Origin: an uncultured Bacteroidales bacterium
GTDB taxonomy: Bacteria; Bacteroidota; Bacteroidia; Bacteroidales; Bacteroidaceae
DNA: 64,000 nucleotides
Direction of reading: 5' to 3'
Assembly (NCBI GenBank): GCA_902799355.1
Contig: CADCAG010000011.1
Coordinates: forward strand, 36,978 to 100,977
The notes below the pieces were generated by a model that was not told where the DNA came from, searched no databases, and saw only the letters and a list, made by a program, of their open reading frames with translations. Positions 27,252 through 36,182 of this stretch are shown here, in pieces; position 1 is the stretch's first letter, and each line of letters begins with the position of its first letter. The position numbers and the translations under genes were made by a program.

Positions 27252-27273
27252 AGTGTTTATTGTTGGTACTGAA

Positions 27274-27654
27274 TTACTTCAGCTCAACTACGGCACCAGC
27301 CTCTTCGATAGCCTTCTTCAGGTTCTCAGCCTCGTCCTTAGACAGGCCTTCCTTCAGAGTAGAAGGAGCACCGTCTACGAGATCCTTAGCTTCCTTCAGG
27401 CCCAGACCGCAAGCTTCCTTAACGGCCTTTACAACCTGAAGCTTAGCAGCACCAGCCTCCTTCAGAACAACGTCGAAAGAAGACTTCTCCTCAGCGGCAG
27501 CCTCAGCGCCACCAGCAGCGGGACCAGCAGCAACAGCAACAGCTGCAGCAGCGGGCTCAATTCCATACTCGTCCTTCAGGACTGTTGCCAACTCTTGTAC
27601 TTCTTTTACTGTGAGGTTAACCAACTCCTCAGCAATAGCTTTAATATCTGCCAT
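27274..27654 (-). CDS. rplL: 50S ribosomal protein L7/L12
   Basis: 126 residues. The N-terminal dimerisation helix pair ([20 protein letters not shown]) is joined by an Ala/Gly hinge to the C-terminal factor-binding domain ([35 protein letters not shown]). It forms the flexible stalk that recruits EF-Tu and EF-G to the 50S subunit. Follows rplJ by 49 nt. Confidence 0.98.
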   Translation of the reverse strand: MADIKAIAEELVNLTVKEVQELATVLKDEYGIEPAAAAVAVAAGPAAGGAEAAAEEKSSFDVVLKEAGAAKLQVVKAVKEACGLGLKEAKDLVDGAPSTLKEGLSKDEAENLKKAIEEAGAVVELK

Positions 27655-27703
27655 TTTATTTAATTTTTAATTGTTTTTTAATGTTAATGTTACTTATTTT
27701 CGC

Positions 27704-28219
27704 TTATTTGTTACGCTCAGCGATAGCGTCAAGCAGCCCGTGGAGCTTGCCACCAGCATTCAGTCCAGAAACAACGTTCTTGACTGGAGACTGCAGCAGA
27801 GCCACAACGTCGGCGATAAGTTCGTTCTTGCTCTTGATAGATACCAGTTCCTCGAGTTTGTCGGCACCTACGAAGAAACCCTCTTCTGCATAAGCAGCCT
27901 TCAGGGCAGGGATGCCTTCCTTCTTGTACTCTTTGAGGAGCTTAGCGGGAACATTAGCTGTCTGTGTGAAGAACACAGCAGTGTTACCCTTCAAGCTATC
28001 ATACAGGGGCGAGAAATCAATATCAGAAGCCTCGAAAGCCTTGTGGAGAAGAGTGTTCTTCACAACGACCATCTTGATTTCATTCTTGAAGCACTTGCGA
28101 CGGAGATTGCTTGTCTGCTCCGCATTCAGTCCAGTAGTGTCTACCAGATAGAAATGAGGATACTCTTTCAGCTTCTGTCCAAGTTCTACTACGATAGTAT
28201 CTTTTAATTCCTTTTTCAT
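27704..28219 (-). CDS. rplJ: 50S ribosomal protein L10
   Basis: 171 residues, standard length. The N-terminal domain binds 23S rRNA with L11; the C-terminal helix carries L7/L12 dimers. FYLVDTTGLNAEQTSNLRR and VVKNTLLHKAFE are recognisable family segments. In many bacteria L10-L12 represses its own operon; no leader structure was identified here. 19 nt follow rplA. Confidence 0.97.
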   Translation of the reverse strand: MKKELKDTIVVELGQKLKEYPHFYLVDTTGLNAEQTSNLRRKCFKNEIKMVVVKNTLLHKAFEASDIDFSPLYDSLKGNTAVFFTQTANVPAKLLKEYKKEGIPALKAAYAEEGFFVGADKLEELVSIKSKNELIADVVALLQSPVKNVVSGLNAGGKLHGLLDAIAERNK

Positions 28220-28238
28220 TTTACTAAACTTTTACGAG

Positions 28239-28931
28239 TTATTCAACTGATTTAGGATCAATCTTAATACCAGCGCTCATAGTGCTGGAGATAAAGATAC
28301 TCTTCATATAGGTACCCTTGGCAGCAGCGGGCTTCAGCTTGATGATAGTCTGCAGGAATTCCTTAGCGTTTCCGTAGATCTGCTCAGGAGTGAAAGTGAT
28401 CTTACCGATTGAGGCGTGTACAATACCTGCCTTGTCAACCTTGAAGTCAATCTTACCCTGCTTAACTTCCTTAACTGCCTTAGCAACGTCCATAGTAACA
28501 GTACCGCTCTTGGGGTTTGGCATCAGACCACGAGGACCGAGGATACGGCCGAGGGGACCTAACTTACCCATGCAAGAGGGCATGGTGATAATTACATCAA
28601 CATCAGTCCAACCCTGCTTGATCTTGTCGATATACTCGTCGAGACCAACATAGTCGGCGCCAGCTTCCTTAGCAGCAGCTTCCTGATCGGGAGTACAGAG
28701 AGCGAGCACACGTGTAACCTTACCAGTACCGTTCGGCAGCGATACAACGCCACGAACCATCTGGTTAGCCTTACGTGGGTCTACGCCCAAGCGTACATCG
28801 ATATCAACAGAAGCCTCAAACTTGGTGGTGGTAATCTCCTTCACCAGCTCTGCAGCTTCCTTCAAAGAGTATGCTTTCCCTGCTTCAACCTTATCAGCTA
28901 CCAACTTTTGATTTTTTGTCAGTTTACTCAT
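28239..28931 (-). CDS. rplA: 50S ribosomal protein L1
   Basis: 230 residues. [29 protein letters not shown] is the L1 signature region (split here: [17 protein letters not shown]). It forms the mobile L1 stalk that helps release E-site tRNA and is often an operon autorepressor. 21 nt follow rplK. Confidence 0.98.
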   Translation of the reverse strand: MSKLTKNQKLVADKVEAGKAYSLKEAAELVKEITTTKFEASVDIDVRLGVDPRKANQMVRGVVSLPNGTGKVTRVLALCTPDQEAAAKEAGADYVGLDEYIDKIKQGWTDVDVIITMPSCMGKLGPLGRILGPRGLMPNPKSGTVTMDVAKAVKEVKQGKIDFKVDKAGIVHASIGKITFTPEQIYGNAKEFLQTIIKLKPAAAKGTYMKSIFISSTMSAGIKIDPKSVE

Positions 28932-28952
28932 TTTCTTAATTGAAGTTATTTA

Positions 28953-29393
28953 TTATTTACCAGGGAAGTCCCCTTTAACAGTGATACCCATGCTACGTGC
29001 CGTACCAGCAATCAACTTCATAGCAGACTCGATAGTGAAACAGTTCAGGTCAGCCATCTTGTCCTCAGCGATAGCACGAACCTGATCCCAAGTTACGCTA
29101 GCTACCTTCTTACGGTTAGGCTGAGCAGAACCACTCTTTACCTTTGCGGCTTCCAACAGCTGTACAGCTGCGGGAGGAGTCTTGATAATGAAGCTAAAAG
29201 ACTTGTCTGCGTAGTAGGTGATAACGACAGGAAGAATCTTACCTGCCTTATCCTGGGTTCTGGCGTTGAACTCTTTGCAGAATCCCATAATGTTAATACC
29301 CTTCGAACCCAGAGCAGGTCCTACGGGAGGAGAGGGATTCGCAGCGCCACCTTTAATCTGTAATTTGATTAATCCAGCAACTTCTTTAGCCAT
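28953..29393 (-). CDS. rplK: 50S ribosomal protein L11
   Basis: 146 residues. The proline-rich N-terminal thiostrepton-site segment ([18 protein letters not shown]) and the C-terminal rRNA-binding helix ([19 protein letters not shown]) are clear. It forms the GTPase-associated centre with 23S rRNA. Separated from nusG by 96 nt, where a short promoter may lie, though no full consensus was found. Confidence 0.98.
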   Translation of the reverse strand: MAKEVAGLIKLQIKGGAANPSPPVGPALGSKGINIMGFCKEFNARTQDKAGKILPVVITYYADKSFSFIIKTPPAAVQLLEAAKVKSGSAQPNRKKVASVTWDQVRAIAEDKMADLNCFTIESAMKLIAGTARSMGITVKGDFPGK

Positions 29394-29489
29394 TTCTGTT
29401 TTTAAATATTTATTGAGTTATATATATGAGTCACGAGAGTGGAAGCCTCCCTTGACCGTATATAGAACGAGCATTCCGTAACAAATGCC

Positions 29490-30038
29490 CTATTCTTTCT
29501 CTACTTGCGTGAAAGACAACTCCAGCGGAGTCTTGCGACCGAAGATCTTGACCATCACCTTCAGCTTGTGTTTCTCGGTATTCACCTCTTCGATGATACC
29601 ACTGAAACCACTGAAAGGACCGTCGGTAACCTTTACAGTATCGTCAACACTATATGGGATATTGAGCTCAGCGCTCTCAATCGTCGTTTCTTCTGCGGTA
29701 CCGAGGATGCGGTTGATGTCAGACTGCTTCACCTCCTGAGGATTATCCAAACCTCCAAGGAATCCCAGTACATTGGGAATGAAGCGCAGCATGTGAGCTA
29801 CCTCACCCTGCAGACTAGCCTGCACCAGTACATAGCCAGGAAGGAAGAGCTTCTCCTTGATGACACGCTTACCATTACGGAGCATGGCATACTTCTCAGT
29901 AGGAAGCAGAACCTCACCAACGTGACTACCGAGTACATCGTTGTGTTTCTTGGCAGCATCGATATACTCTTTCACCTTGCCTTCTTTTCCGCTAACGGCA
30001 CGCAGCACGTACCATTTCATTCCTGATGTTTCAGCCAT
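29490..30038 (-). CDS. nusG: Transcription elongation factor NusG
   Basis: 182 residues. The NGN domain (KWYVLRAVSGKEGKVKEYI ... GYVLVQASL) is followed by a C-terminal KOW domain (VKVTDGPFSGFSGIIEEVN). It binds RNA polymerase, limits pausing and couples to ribosomes through S10. 11 nt separate it from secE. Confidence 0.96.
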   Translation of the reverse strand: MAETSGMKWYVLRAVSGKEGKVKEYIDAAKKHNDVLGSHVGEVLLPTEKYAMLRNGKRVIKEKLFLPGYVLVQASLQGEVAHMLRFIPNVLGFLGGLDNPQEVKQSDINRILGTAEETTIESAELNIPYSVDDTVKVTDGPFSGFSGIIEEVNTEKHKLKVMVKIFGRKTPLELSFTQVEKE

Positions 30039-30049
30039 TACTCTTAAGA

Positions 30050-30247
30050 TTAGTTAGGATAAACGGCACTCATGACTGCCTTGAACGCCACGTCCATCAG
30101 CCATACCACAATAGCAATAATCAACGAAGCCGACAGAACGACCACTGCACTCTGGGTCAGTTCTTTGTATGTAGGCCACGTTACCTTATGAGCCAGCTCG
30201 TCATAGCAGGCCTTGCAATAATTAATGAATGTCTTAATAATCTTCAT
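30050..30247 (-). CDS. secE: Preprotein translocase subunit SecE
   Basis: 65 residues from ATG 30245-30247. A longer frame running into tRNA-Trp is rejected. An amphipathic N-terminal segment (YDELAHKVTWPTYKELTQS) precedes a single membrane helix (AVVVLSASLIIAIVVWLMDVA), the minimal SecE form. It clamps SecY in the SecYEG channel. Confidence 0.95.
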   Translation of the reverse strand: MKIIKTFINYCKACYDELAHKVTWPTYKELTQSAVVVLSASLIIAIVVWLMDVAFKAVMSAVYPN

Positions 30248-30264
30248 ATTATCTTCTTTCTTAG

Positions 30265-30337
30265 CACGGGAAGGAGGACTCGAACCCACGACCCTCGGTT
30301 TTGGAGACCGATGCTCTACCAACTGAGCTATTCCCGT
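30265..30337 (-). tRNA. tRNA-Trp (CCA)
   Basis: 73 nt. Acceptor ACGGGAA/TTCCCGT, anticodon loop CTCCAAA, T arm TGGGTTCGAGTCC. It lies between tuf and secE, the usual Bacteroidetes place. Confidence 0.95.
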
Positions 30338-30364
30338 ATGAAAGCCCCCACCCATGAAGTATTT

Positions 30365-30395
30365 CTAGATATTCTAGATAACCAAGAGGTTCTAG
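30365..30395. repeat. 9-nt CTAG-phased repeat between tuf and tRNA-Trp
   Basis: ctagatatt/ctagataac/caagaggtt/ctag: CTAG at 30365, 30374 and 30392, all on a 9-nt phase. Same class as 27152-27201. Confidence 0.6.
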
Positions 30396-30399
30396 AGGA

Positions 30400-31553
30400 T
30401 TAATCCTCGAATACCTCAGTGATCTGACCAGAACCAACGGTGCGGCCACCTTCACGGATAGCGAAACGCAGACCCTGGTTCAGAGCAACAGCGTAGATCA
30501 GCTCAACAGTGATCTCTACGTTATCACCAGGCATTACCATCTCAACACCAGCGGGGAGAGTAATCTCACCTGTGCAGTCCATGGTGCGGAGGTAGAACTG
30601 GGGACGATACTTATTGCCGAATGGAGTGTGACGACCACCCTCTTCCTTCTTCAGGACATAGATAGAAGCCTTGAACTTCTTGAAAGGCTTGATCTGTCCA
30701 GGATGGCAGAGCACCATACCACGCTTGATCTCGTTCTTATCGATACCACGGAGCAGCAGACCAACGTTATCACCAGCCTGACCCTCGTCAAGGATCTTAC
30801 GGAACATCTCAACACCAGTAACAACTGACTTCTTATCCTCACCGAGACCGAGCAGCTCAACCTCGTCACCTACGTGGATAACACCAGTCTCGATACGACC
30901 AGTAGCAACAGTACCACGACCAGTGATTGAGAATACGTCCTCAACAGGCATCAGGAAGGGCTTGTCAGTAGCACGAGGAGGCTCCTGGATCCAAGTGTCG
31001 CAGGTATCCATCAGCTCCATGACCTTGTTCTCCCACTTCTCAACACCGTTCAGGGCACCGAGGGCAGAACCACGGATGATAGGAGTCTCATCCTCGAACT
31101 CGTACTGAGCGAGAATCTCCTGAACCTCCATCTCAACGAGCTCCAGCATCTCCTCATCCTCAACCATATCGCACTTGTTCAGGAATACAACCAGACGGGG
31201 AACGTTTACCTGACGAGCGAGCAGAACGTGCTCACGAGTCTGAGGCATAGGACCGTCAGTAGCAGCAACAACGTTACCATGTTCTTCACATAGTCGGCGT
31301 GTCCCGGGCAGTCAACGTGAGCGTAGTGACGCAGCTTGGTCTCGTACTCAACGTGAGCGGTGTTAATAGTGATACCACGCTCCTTCTCCTCAGGAGCATT
31401 GTCGATCTGGTCGAAAGACTTAACCTCAGAAAGACCTGCCTTAGCCAGTACGGTGGTGATAGCAGCGGTCAGAGTTGTCTTACCATGGTCAACGTGACCA
31501 ATTGTACCAATGTTTACGTGCGGTTTGGTGCGCACAAAATTCTCTTTAGCCAT
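30400..31553 (-). CDS. tuf: Elongation factor Tu, with a frame-breaking internal deletion
   Basis: The N-terminal part has the G1 loop [13 protein letters not shown], the switch I region [13 protein letters not shown] and [12 protein letters not shown]. The C-terminal part has NKCDM, the SALGALNG nucleotide-binding loop and domains 2-3 to the end. The two parts are in different frames. At about 31272 the sequence jumps from KNMVT directly to [15 protein letters not shown]. The canonical protein has about ten more residues there (31 nt; the reading 1154 nt plus 31 gives a normal 394-residue gene). EF-Tu delivers aminoacyl-tRNA and is essential, so a sequencing or assembly loss is the likeliest explanation. 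Confidence 0.95.
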
Positions 31554-31616
31554 AGCTTTTCTTTGTTTATTTTGTTTTATTAAAAGTAATCCGATTTAAA
31601 TCGTCGTTTTCTCAAG

Positions 31617-31688
<72 letters not shown>

Positions 31689-31696
31689 GAGGTGTG

Positions 31697-31769
31697 AGCG
31701 GAAAACGGGGCTCAAACCCGCGACCCCCAGCTTGGAAGGCTAGTGCTCTATCAACTGAGCTATTTCCGC
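31697..31769 (-). tRNA. tRNA-Gly (TCC)
   Basis: 73 nt. Acceptor GCGGAAA/TTTCCGC, anticodon loop CTTCCAA, T arm CGGGTTTGAGCCCCG. Confidence 0.94.
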
Positions 31770-31788
31770 GTTACTTCCTTGAAGGAAG

Positions 31789-31871
31789 TGGGTGGTGATG
31801 GATTCGAACCACCGAAGTCGAAAGACAACAGATTTACAGTCTGCCCCATTTGGCCGCTCTGGAAACCACCC
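31789..31871 (-). tRNA. tRNA-Tyr (GTA)
   Basis: 83 nt with a long variable arm. Acceptor GGGTGGT/ACCACCC, anticodon loop CTGTAAA. Confidence 0.94.
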
Positions 31872-31893
31872 TTCTTTTTCTTTCTCAGTCGAG

Positions 31894-31967
31894 AGCCTCT
31901 TGTCGGATTCGAACCAACGACCCCGAGATTACAAATCACGTGCTCTGGCCAACTGAGCTAAAGAGGC
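31894..31967 (-). tRNA. tRNA-Thr (TGT)
   Basis: 74 nt. Acceptor GCCTCTT/AAGAGGC, anticodon loop TTTGTAA, T arm TGGTTCGAATCCG. First tRNA of the cluster, 40 nt after hpf; no terminator is seen between, so read-through from hpf is possible. Confidence 0.94.
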
Positions 31968-32007
31968 TTGCTCTAAGCATCCGCTCCCCGACTTTTCGAG
32001 GTTTTTT

Positions 32008-32307
32008 TTATCTATTACGCAATTTTTCCTTGAATTTCTGCAGTTGAACCTTCATAGAGTCCACGCAAAGGTCCGTACTTTCCTCAAAAGTATCACTTGT
32101 CTTCTCTACGAAAAGTGTCGTTCCTGGAACAGCCACGCTCATGCTGACCTCCTTGTTTTGTGACGTGGCAGGTTTAACCAGCTTACACTGCACCTCCACC
32201 TTTTGGATATCCTCAAAAGCTTTTTCCAACTTGGCGACTTTCTTTTCGATAAACGCCTCTAACTTGTCAGTAGCGTCAAAATGAATTGACTGAATCTTAA
32301 ATTCCAT
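32008..32307 (-). CDS. hpf: Ribosome hibernation-promoting factor (HPF/RaiA family, short form)
   Basis: 99 residues, the short HPF type. A beta-alpha-beta fold with MEFKIQSIHFDATDKLEAFIEKKVAKL at the start (helix lining the rRNA channel) and basic patches near the end (QLQKFKEKLRNR). It binds the 30S decoding site and blocks translation in stationary phase. It sits 38 nt after xerC on the same strand. Confidence 0.88.
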   Translation of the reverse strand: MEFKIQSIHFDATDKLEAFIEKKVAKLEKAFEDIQKVEVQCKLVKPATSQNKEVSMSVAVPGTTLFVEKTSDTFEESTDLCVDSMKVQLQKFKEKLRNR

Positions 32308-32345
32308 AGTTACCTCCTATTTTTAAAGGGTAAATAAATTTTAGG

Positions 32346-33230
32346 TTAAGCCCTCGGATGGGCTGTCTCATATATACGTTTTAGTTGTTCAAAAGTAGTA
32401 TGGGTGTAGATCTGTGTGGTAGCCACACTCTCATGTCCCAGCAGCAGACGGACATCCTCCAGTCCTGCGCCATTGTTCAGCATAGCAGTAGCAAACGAGT
32501 GGCGCAACACGTGGGGCGTCCGTTTCTTGAGGGTGGTAGTTAGCGAGAGATGTTGCTTAACGATGACTTCCACCTGATAGCGCGTCATGCGCTTTCCCTT
32601 GTCACTCAGCACCAAGGCATCGTCCTGTTGTAGTGGCAGGACATTGCGTTGCTGCAGATATTCCTGAAGTGCCATTTCCAACTCAGCACCAAAAGGAACG
32701 ATGCGTTGTTTATTACGCTTACCCGTCACCTTAATCTGATGGGCAGCGAAATCAACATCCTGGACATCCAGCCCTATCAGTTCAGCCAGACGGATACCTG
32801 TTTCATAGAACAATAATATAATAGTACGCGCGCGAAGACCAGCAAAACCCTCTTCCCACATCTGCGGAGTATCCAGCAGACGATTCATCTCTTCTTCGCG
32901 CACAAACTGAGGAAGGGGCTTTTGTTTCTTGGGACCTTTCACCACATAGGAAGGGTCACGATCAACGAGTTTTCTAGATAAGGCAAAACGAAAAAAGGAA
33001 CGCACGGCACTCAACGAGCTATTCACTGTTGATGCCATGTCGCCTTTATCCATCATGCCCTCCATCCAGTCACGGATGACGTCCGAGTCTACCGACTCCC
33101 ACGAGAGCTGACTATCTCGATTTTTGAAGTACGACTCAAAGTCTCTCAGACTCTGTTCGTACCTGCGCACTGTCAATTCCGAACGGTTGCGTTCGTTACG
33201 TAAGTAGTTCAGAAAATCTTCAGTCATCAT
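32346..33230 (-). CDS. xerC: Site-specific tyrosine recombinase XerC/D
   Basis: 294 residues from ATG 33228-33230. An upstream in-frame ATG at 33254 would lie at the -7 box and is unlikely. Catalytic residues R147, K171, H240, R243, H266 and Y275 are all present (YETGIRLAEL, HVLRHSFAT, LLLGHES, YTHT). With its partner it resolves chromosome dimers at dif. It lies in a run of rpsU, xerC and hpf. Confidence 0.9.
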   Translation of the reverse strand: MMTEDFLNYLRNERNRSELTVRRYEQSLRDFESYFKNRDSQLSWESVDSDVIRDWMEGMMDKGDMASTVNSSLSAVRSFFRFALSRKLVDRDPSYVVKGPKKQKPLPQFVREEEMNRLLDTPQMWEEGFAGLRARTIILLFYETGIRLAELIGLDVQDVDFAAHQIKVTGKRNKQRIVPFGAELEMALQEYLQQRNVLPLQQDDALVLSDKGKRMTRYQVEVIVKQHLSLTTTLKKRTPHVLRHSFATAMLNNGAGLEDVRLLLGHESVATTQIYTHTTFEQLKRIYETAHPRA

Positions 33231-33254
33231 ACTCGTTGCATCTCTTTTCGGCAA

Positions 33255-33286
33255 CGAAGATACGAAAAAATCCTGATACTACCAAA
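33255..33286 (-). promoter_or_regulatory. xerC promoter
   Basis: On the minus strand TTTG (33283-33286), 20 nt ending in TTTTTTCG, then TATCTTCG (33255-33262). One base off the -7 consensus. Confidence 0.6.
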
Positions 33287-33301
33287 TTTTTGAGCATTTT
33301 T

Positions 33302-33493
33302 TTACTCTTCGGTAGCGCGCAGCTTCTGTACGTAAACAGCGTGTTCCATCTTCAGGCGCTTCAGTACAGATGGCTTATCGAACTGCTGACGTGAGCGGAG
33401 TTCCTTTACAACACCTGTCTTCTCGAACTTTCTCTTAAACTTTTTGAGGGCCTTCTCGATGTTCTCGCCTTCCTTTACTGGTACAATAATCAT
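33302..33493 (-). CDS. rpsU: 30S ribosomal protein S21
   Basis: 63 residues: MIIVPVKEGENIEKALKKFKRKFEKTG is the conserved S21 N-terminus and the tail is strongly basic. It binds near the anti-Shine-Dalgarno region of 16S rRNA. In Bacteroidetes S21 takes part in sequestering that region, consistent with the few Shine-Dalgarno sites here. Confidence 0.96.
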   Translation of the reverse strand: MIIVPVKEGENIEKALKKFKRKFEKTGVVKELRSRQQFDKPSVLKRLKMEHAVYVQKLRATEE

Positions 33494-33571
33494 GTTCTTT
33501 TTGCTTTAATTATTTTGTTTGTTAATGTTAATTTCTAACCGTTTCGGGCATGGTGCCACGAAAAGCGGGTG

Positions 33572-33602
33572 CAAAGTTACTACAATTTCAGTTAACTGCC
33601 AA
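33572..33602 (-). promoter_or_regulatory. rpsU promoter
   Basis: TTG (33600-33602), 20 nt, TAACTTTGCA (-7 box 33572-33579) on the minus strand; leader about 75 nt. Confidence 0.8.
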
Positions 33603-33642
33603 GTTTTTTGCCAACTTTTTGTGTTTTAACGCTGTATTTTAA

Positions 33643-35427
33643 TTAAATAGCTGCTGTTGCGGCCCTCAACCATCGCACTTCATCTTCCTTTAAGTAGCCT
33701 TTTAGTCGCTGATATACCATGGTATGATAGTCGTTCAGCCACTGCCGTTCTTCTAGTGTCAGCATTTCCCTGATGATGGGGCGAACATCTATCGGACAGA
33801 GCGTCAACGTCTCGAAACCCAGAAACCTGCCACACTCCGTTTCTCCAATAGGAACTACCAACAGCGTATTCTCGATGCGTACGCCAAAGCGTCCCTCCAG
33901 ATAGACTCCCGGCTCGTCAGTCACTGTCATGCCAGCCTGCAACTTAGCAGGTTTCCACTCCATACGTATCTGATGCGGTCCCTCATGGACGTTGAGGTAC
34001 GAACCCACGCCATGACCTGTTCCATGCAGGAAGTTAAGTCCTGCCTGCCACAATGGCTGACGGGCAATGGCGTCCAGCTGCGTACCTGTAGCACCCTCAG
34101 GGAAATGTAGCATCTGTAAGTCGATATGACCCTTCAGCACCAAGGTATACACCTTCTTCTGCTCGTCAGTGAGTGGTCCCATGGGGATGGTTCGCGTAAT
34201 ATCCGTCGTACCATCCTGATACTGGGCGCCACTGTCCAGCAAGAGAAATCCCTTCCGCTCCAATGGCACATCCGACTCTGCTGTCGCCTCATAGTGAACA
34301 ATGGCACCATGCCGTTCATAGCCAGCAATGGTATCAAACGACAGTCCTTTGTATAGCGATTGCTCACTACGCAACAGCTCCAACTGGTCTGCCACGCTCA
34401 CCTCCGTCTGACTGGGATTCTCTTCCAACCATTTCAGAAAGCGTACCATCGCCACGCCGTCACGCACCATCGCCTTACGAAAACCCTCTTGTTCAGCCTT
34501 GTTCTTCACCGCTTTCATCAGGGGTACAGGCGATGTACCTCGCACCATCTCTCTCTTGACAGCCTTCATCAGTGTGTAGTTCACCTCGTCGGCATCCAGC
34601 AGGATGTTATACTCCCCATAATCGCGCAGCCCTTTGGCCACATCCATATAGGATGCCACCTCGATACCGTTTTCTGTCAGGTATCGTTGCACATCAGCCG
34701 GAAGTTTCTCCTTATTAATATATAGGGTGACACGCTCCGAGGCAATCAGCAAGTAAGACACGAAGACGGGATTGCAGTGTACGTCCGAGCCGCGCAGGTT
34801 TAGCGTCCATGCGATATCGTCCAGTTGTGCCATCAGCATACCGTCGGCATGTTGTTCTCGCAGGGCCTTACGGATGCGTCGTAGCTTGCTTGTCATATCC
34901 TCGCCCGCCAATTCTACGGGTTGCAGCACTACTTTGTTGGCAGGAATAGCAGGCCTATCCTTCCAGATACGCCCCAGCACGTCAAAGTTCGTCTGTAGTG
35001 TCAGTCCACCCTGTTGACGCAGGTCACTTATCAGCTCCTCGACAGTGGCTGTCGATGCCGTCATGCCATCGATACCTACCGACTTGTCCACCGCGTCAGC
35101 CAGTTCCTTGCCTAGCCATTCGGCGATGGTCGGCGTTCCTTCCACCTTCAGTTTCATCAGCTGGAATTCCGTACCCTCCAACTGCTCTGCAGCAGCGATG
35201 AAGTAGCGCGAGTCTGTCCATAGGGCAGCACTCGTCAGCGTCACCACAGCTGTACCTGCCGACCCATTGAAGCCACTGATCCATTCCCTACCCTTCCAGT
35301 GGTCGGCCGTATACTCACTCTGGTGTGGATCAGCCGTCAGGAAGATATATGCAGACAGACGCTCACGGCGTAGCTCCTGGCGTAATAGTGCCAGACGTTC
35401 CTTGATATCATTTTTCTCAATCATCAT
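33643..35427 (-). CDS. Xaa-Pro aminopeptidase (aminopeptidase P, M24B)
   Basis: 594 residues from ATG 35425-35427, 5 nt after the SDR stop. The C-terminal pita-bread domain has all five metal ligands: D in LLLDSGAQY, D in GTTDITRT, H in HGTGHGVG, E in VTDEPGVY and E in VRIENTLLV. Two creatinase-like N-terminal domains precede it, as in the long form. It removes N-terminal residues before proline in the cytoplasm. Last gene of a six-gene unit. Confidence 0.93.
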   Translation of the reverse strand: MMIEKNDIKERLALLRQELRRERLSAYIFLTADPHQSEYTADHWKGREWISGFNGSAGTAVVTLTSAALWTDSRYFIAAAEQLEGTEFQLMKLKVEGTPTIAEWLGKELADAVDKSVGIDGMTASTATVEELISDLRQQGGLTLQTNFDVLGRIWKDRPAIPANKVVLQPVELAGEDMTSKLRRIRKALREQHADGMLMAQLDDIAWTLNLRGSDVHCNPVFVSYLLIASERVTLYINKEKLPADVQRYLTENGIEVASYMDVAKGLRDYGEYNILLDADEVNYTLMKAVKREMVRGTSPVPLMKAVKNKAEQEGFRKAMVRDGVAMVRFLKWLEENPSQTEVSVADQLELLRSEQSLYKGLSFDTIAGYERHGAIVHYEATAESDVPLERKGFLLLDSGAQYQDGTTDITRTIPMGPLTDEQKKVYTLVLKGHIDLQMLHFPEGATGTQLDAIARQPLWQAGLNFLHGTGHGVGSYLNVHEGPHQIRMEWKPAKLQAGMTVTDEPGVYLEGRFGVRIENTLLVVPIGETECGRFLGFETLTLCPIDVRPIIREMLTLEERQWLNDYHTMVYQRLKGYLKEDEVRWLRAATAAI

Positions 35428-35432
35428 TCTTC

Positions 35433-36140
35433 TTATAGTTTCATATTGCGCCACAAGCAACGAGGAATACGTCGCCACAGAGCGGTCAACAGACGGTAGC
35501 GCCAGTCGATGACACGGATATGCTGCTTACTGTTGATGGCACTGACAATCTCCTGTGCCACCTTCTTTGGCTTGAGCATCATCGGATAGTGGAAGTTTCC
35601 AGCCAACAATGCCGTATCCACGAATCCAGGGCGAATGTCCGTAAAGTGTATCTTCAGTCCTCGTGCATGTGCCTGCTGTTCTAATGCCTGCAGATAGACA
35701 TTCTGCATGGCCTTCGTGGCGGAATATGCCGGTGCAGGTCCAAGACCCTTCGTGCCAGCTATCGACGTGATAGCCGCAATATGTCCCTCCCCCTGCGTGG
35801 CGAAATAGCGATACGCCTCACCAATCATTCTGGTAAAGCCTACCCCATTTGTCTGCATTGTGGCGAGTTCGATATCCTCCTTCAGCTCACGGTTCTGCTT
35901 TCCTATTCCCGAAGCATAAAAGAAAAGATCCATACCACCCAGCCGTGTTATCAGACTGCGTAATCGTTCCGCAGCATCCTCGGCAGTAACATCAATCTGT
36001 GTCACCTCTACCTGTCCGATGGTCTGCAACAGCTCTACACGTCGTGCTGCCACACCCACCGTCCATCCTTGCTGTAGTAAGAGGCGTGCCACTTCCATTC
36101 CAATGCCCGATGAGGCGCCAACGACTATTGCTCTTTTCAT
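35433..36140 (-). CDS. Short-chain dehydrogenase/reductase
   Basis: 235 residues. The Rossmann motif VGASSGIGMEVA and the catalytic YSATKAM (Y-x3-K), with Ser in AITSIAGTKG, are all present. NAD(P)H-dependent; an arginine after the second strand (ARR) hints at NADPH. The substrate cannot be given; the tail is basic and hydrophobic (WRRIPRCLWRNMKL), as in membrane-associated SDRs. It sits between ispH and aminopeptidase P in one operon. Confidence 0.88.
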   Translation of the reverse strand: MKRAIVVGASSGIGMEVARLLLQQGWTVGVAARRVELLQTIGQVEVTQIDVTAEDAAERLRSLITRLGGMDLFFYASGIGKQNRELKEDIELATMQTNGVGFTRMIGEAYRYFATQGEGHIAAITSIAGTKGLGPAPAYSATKAMQNVYLQALEQQAHARGLKIHFTDIRPGFVDTALLAGNFHYPMMLKPKKVAQEIVSAINSKQHIRVIDWRYRLLTALWRRIPRCLWRNMKL

Positions 36141-36182
36141 CATCTGTTCTATCTCGATAAAGTGTCTAGATATATTGGACGG

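Noticed and set aside
30248-30355. N-terminal extension of SecE
   Set aside because: The extension is translated tRNA-Trp sequence.
31206-31553. N-terminal EF-Tu fragment as a separate small GTPase gene
   Set aside because: Sequence continues as canonical EF-Tu after a short gap; its last residues are out-of-frame nonsense.
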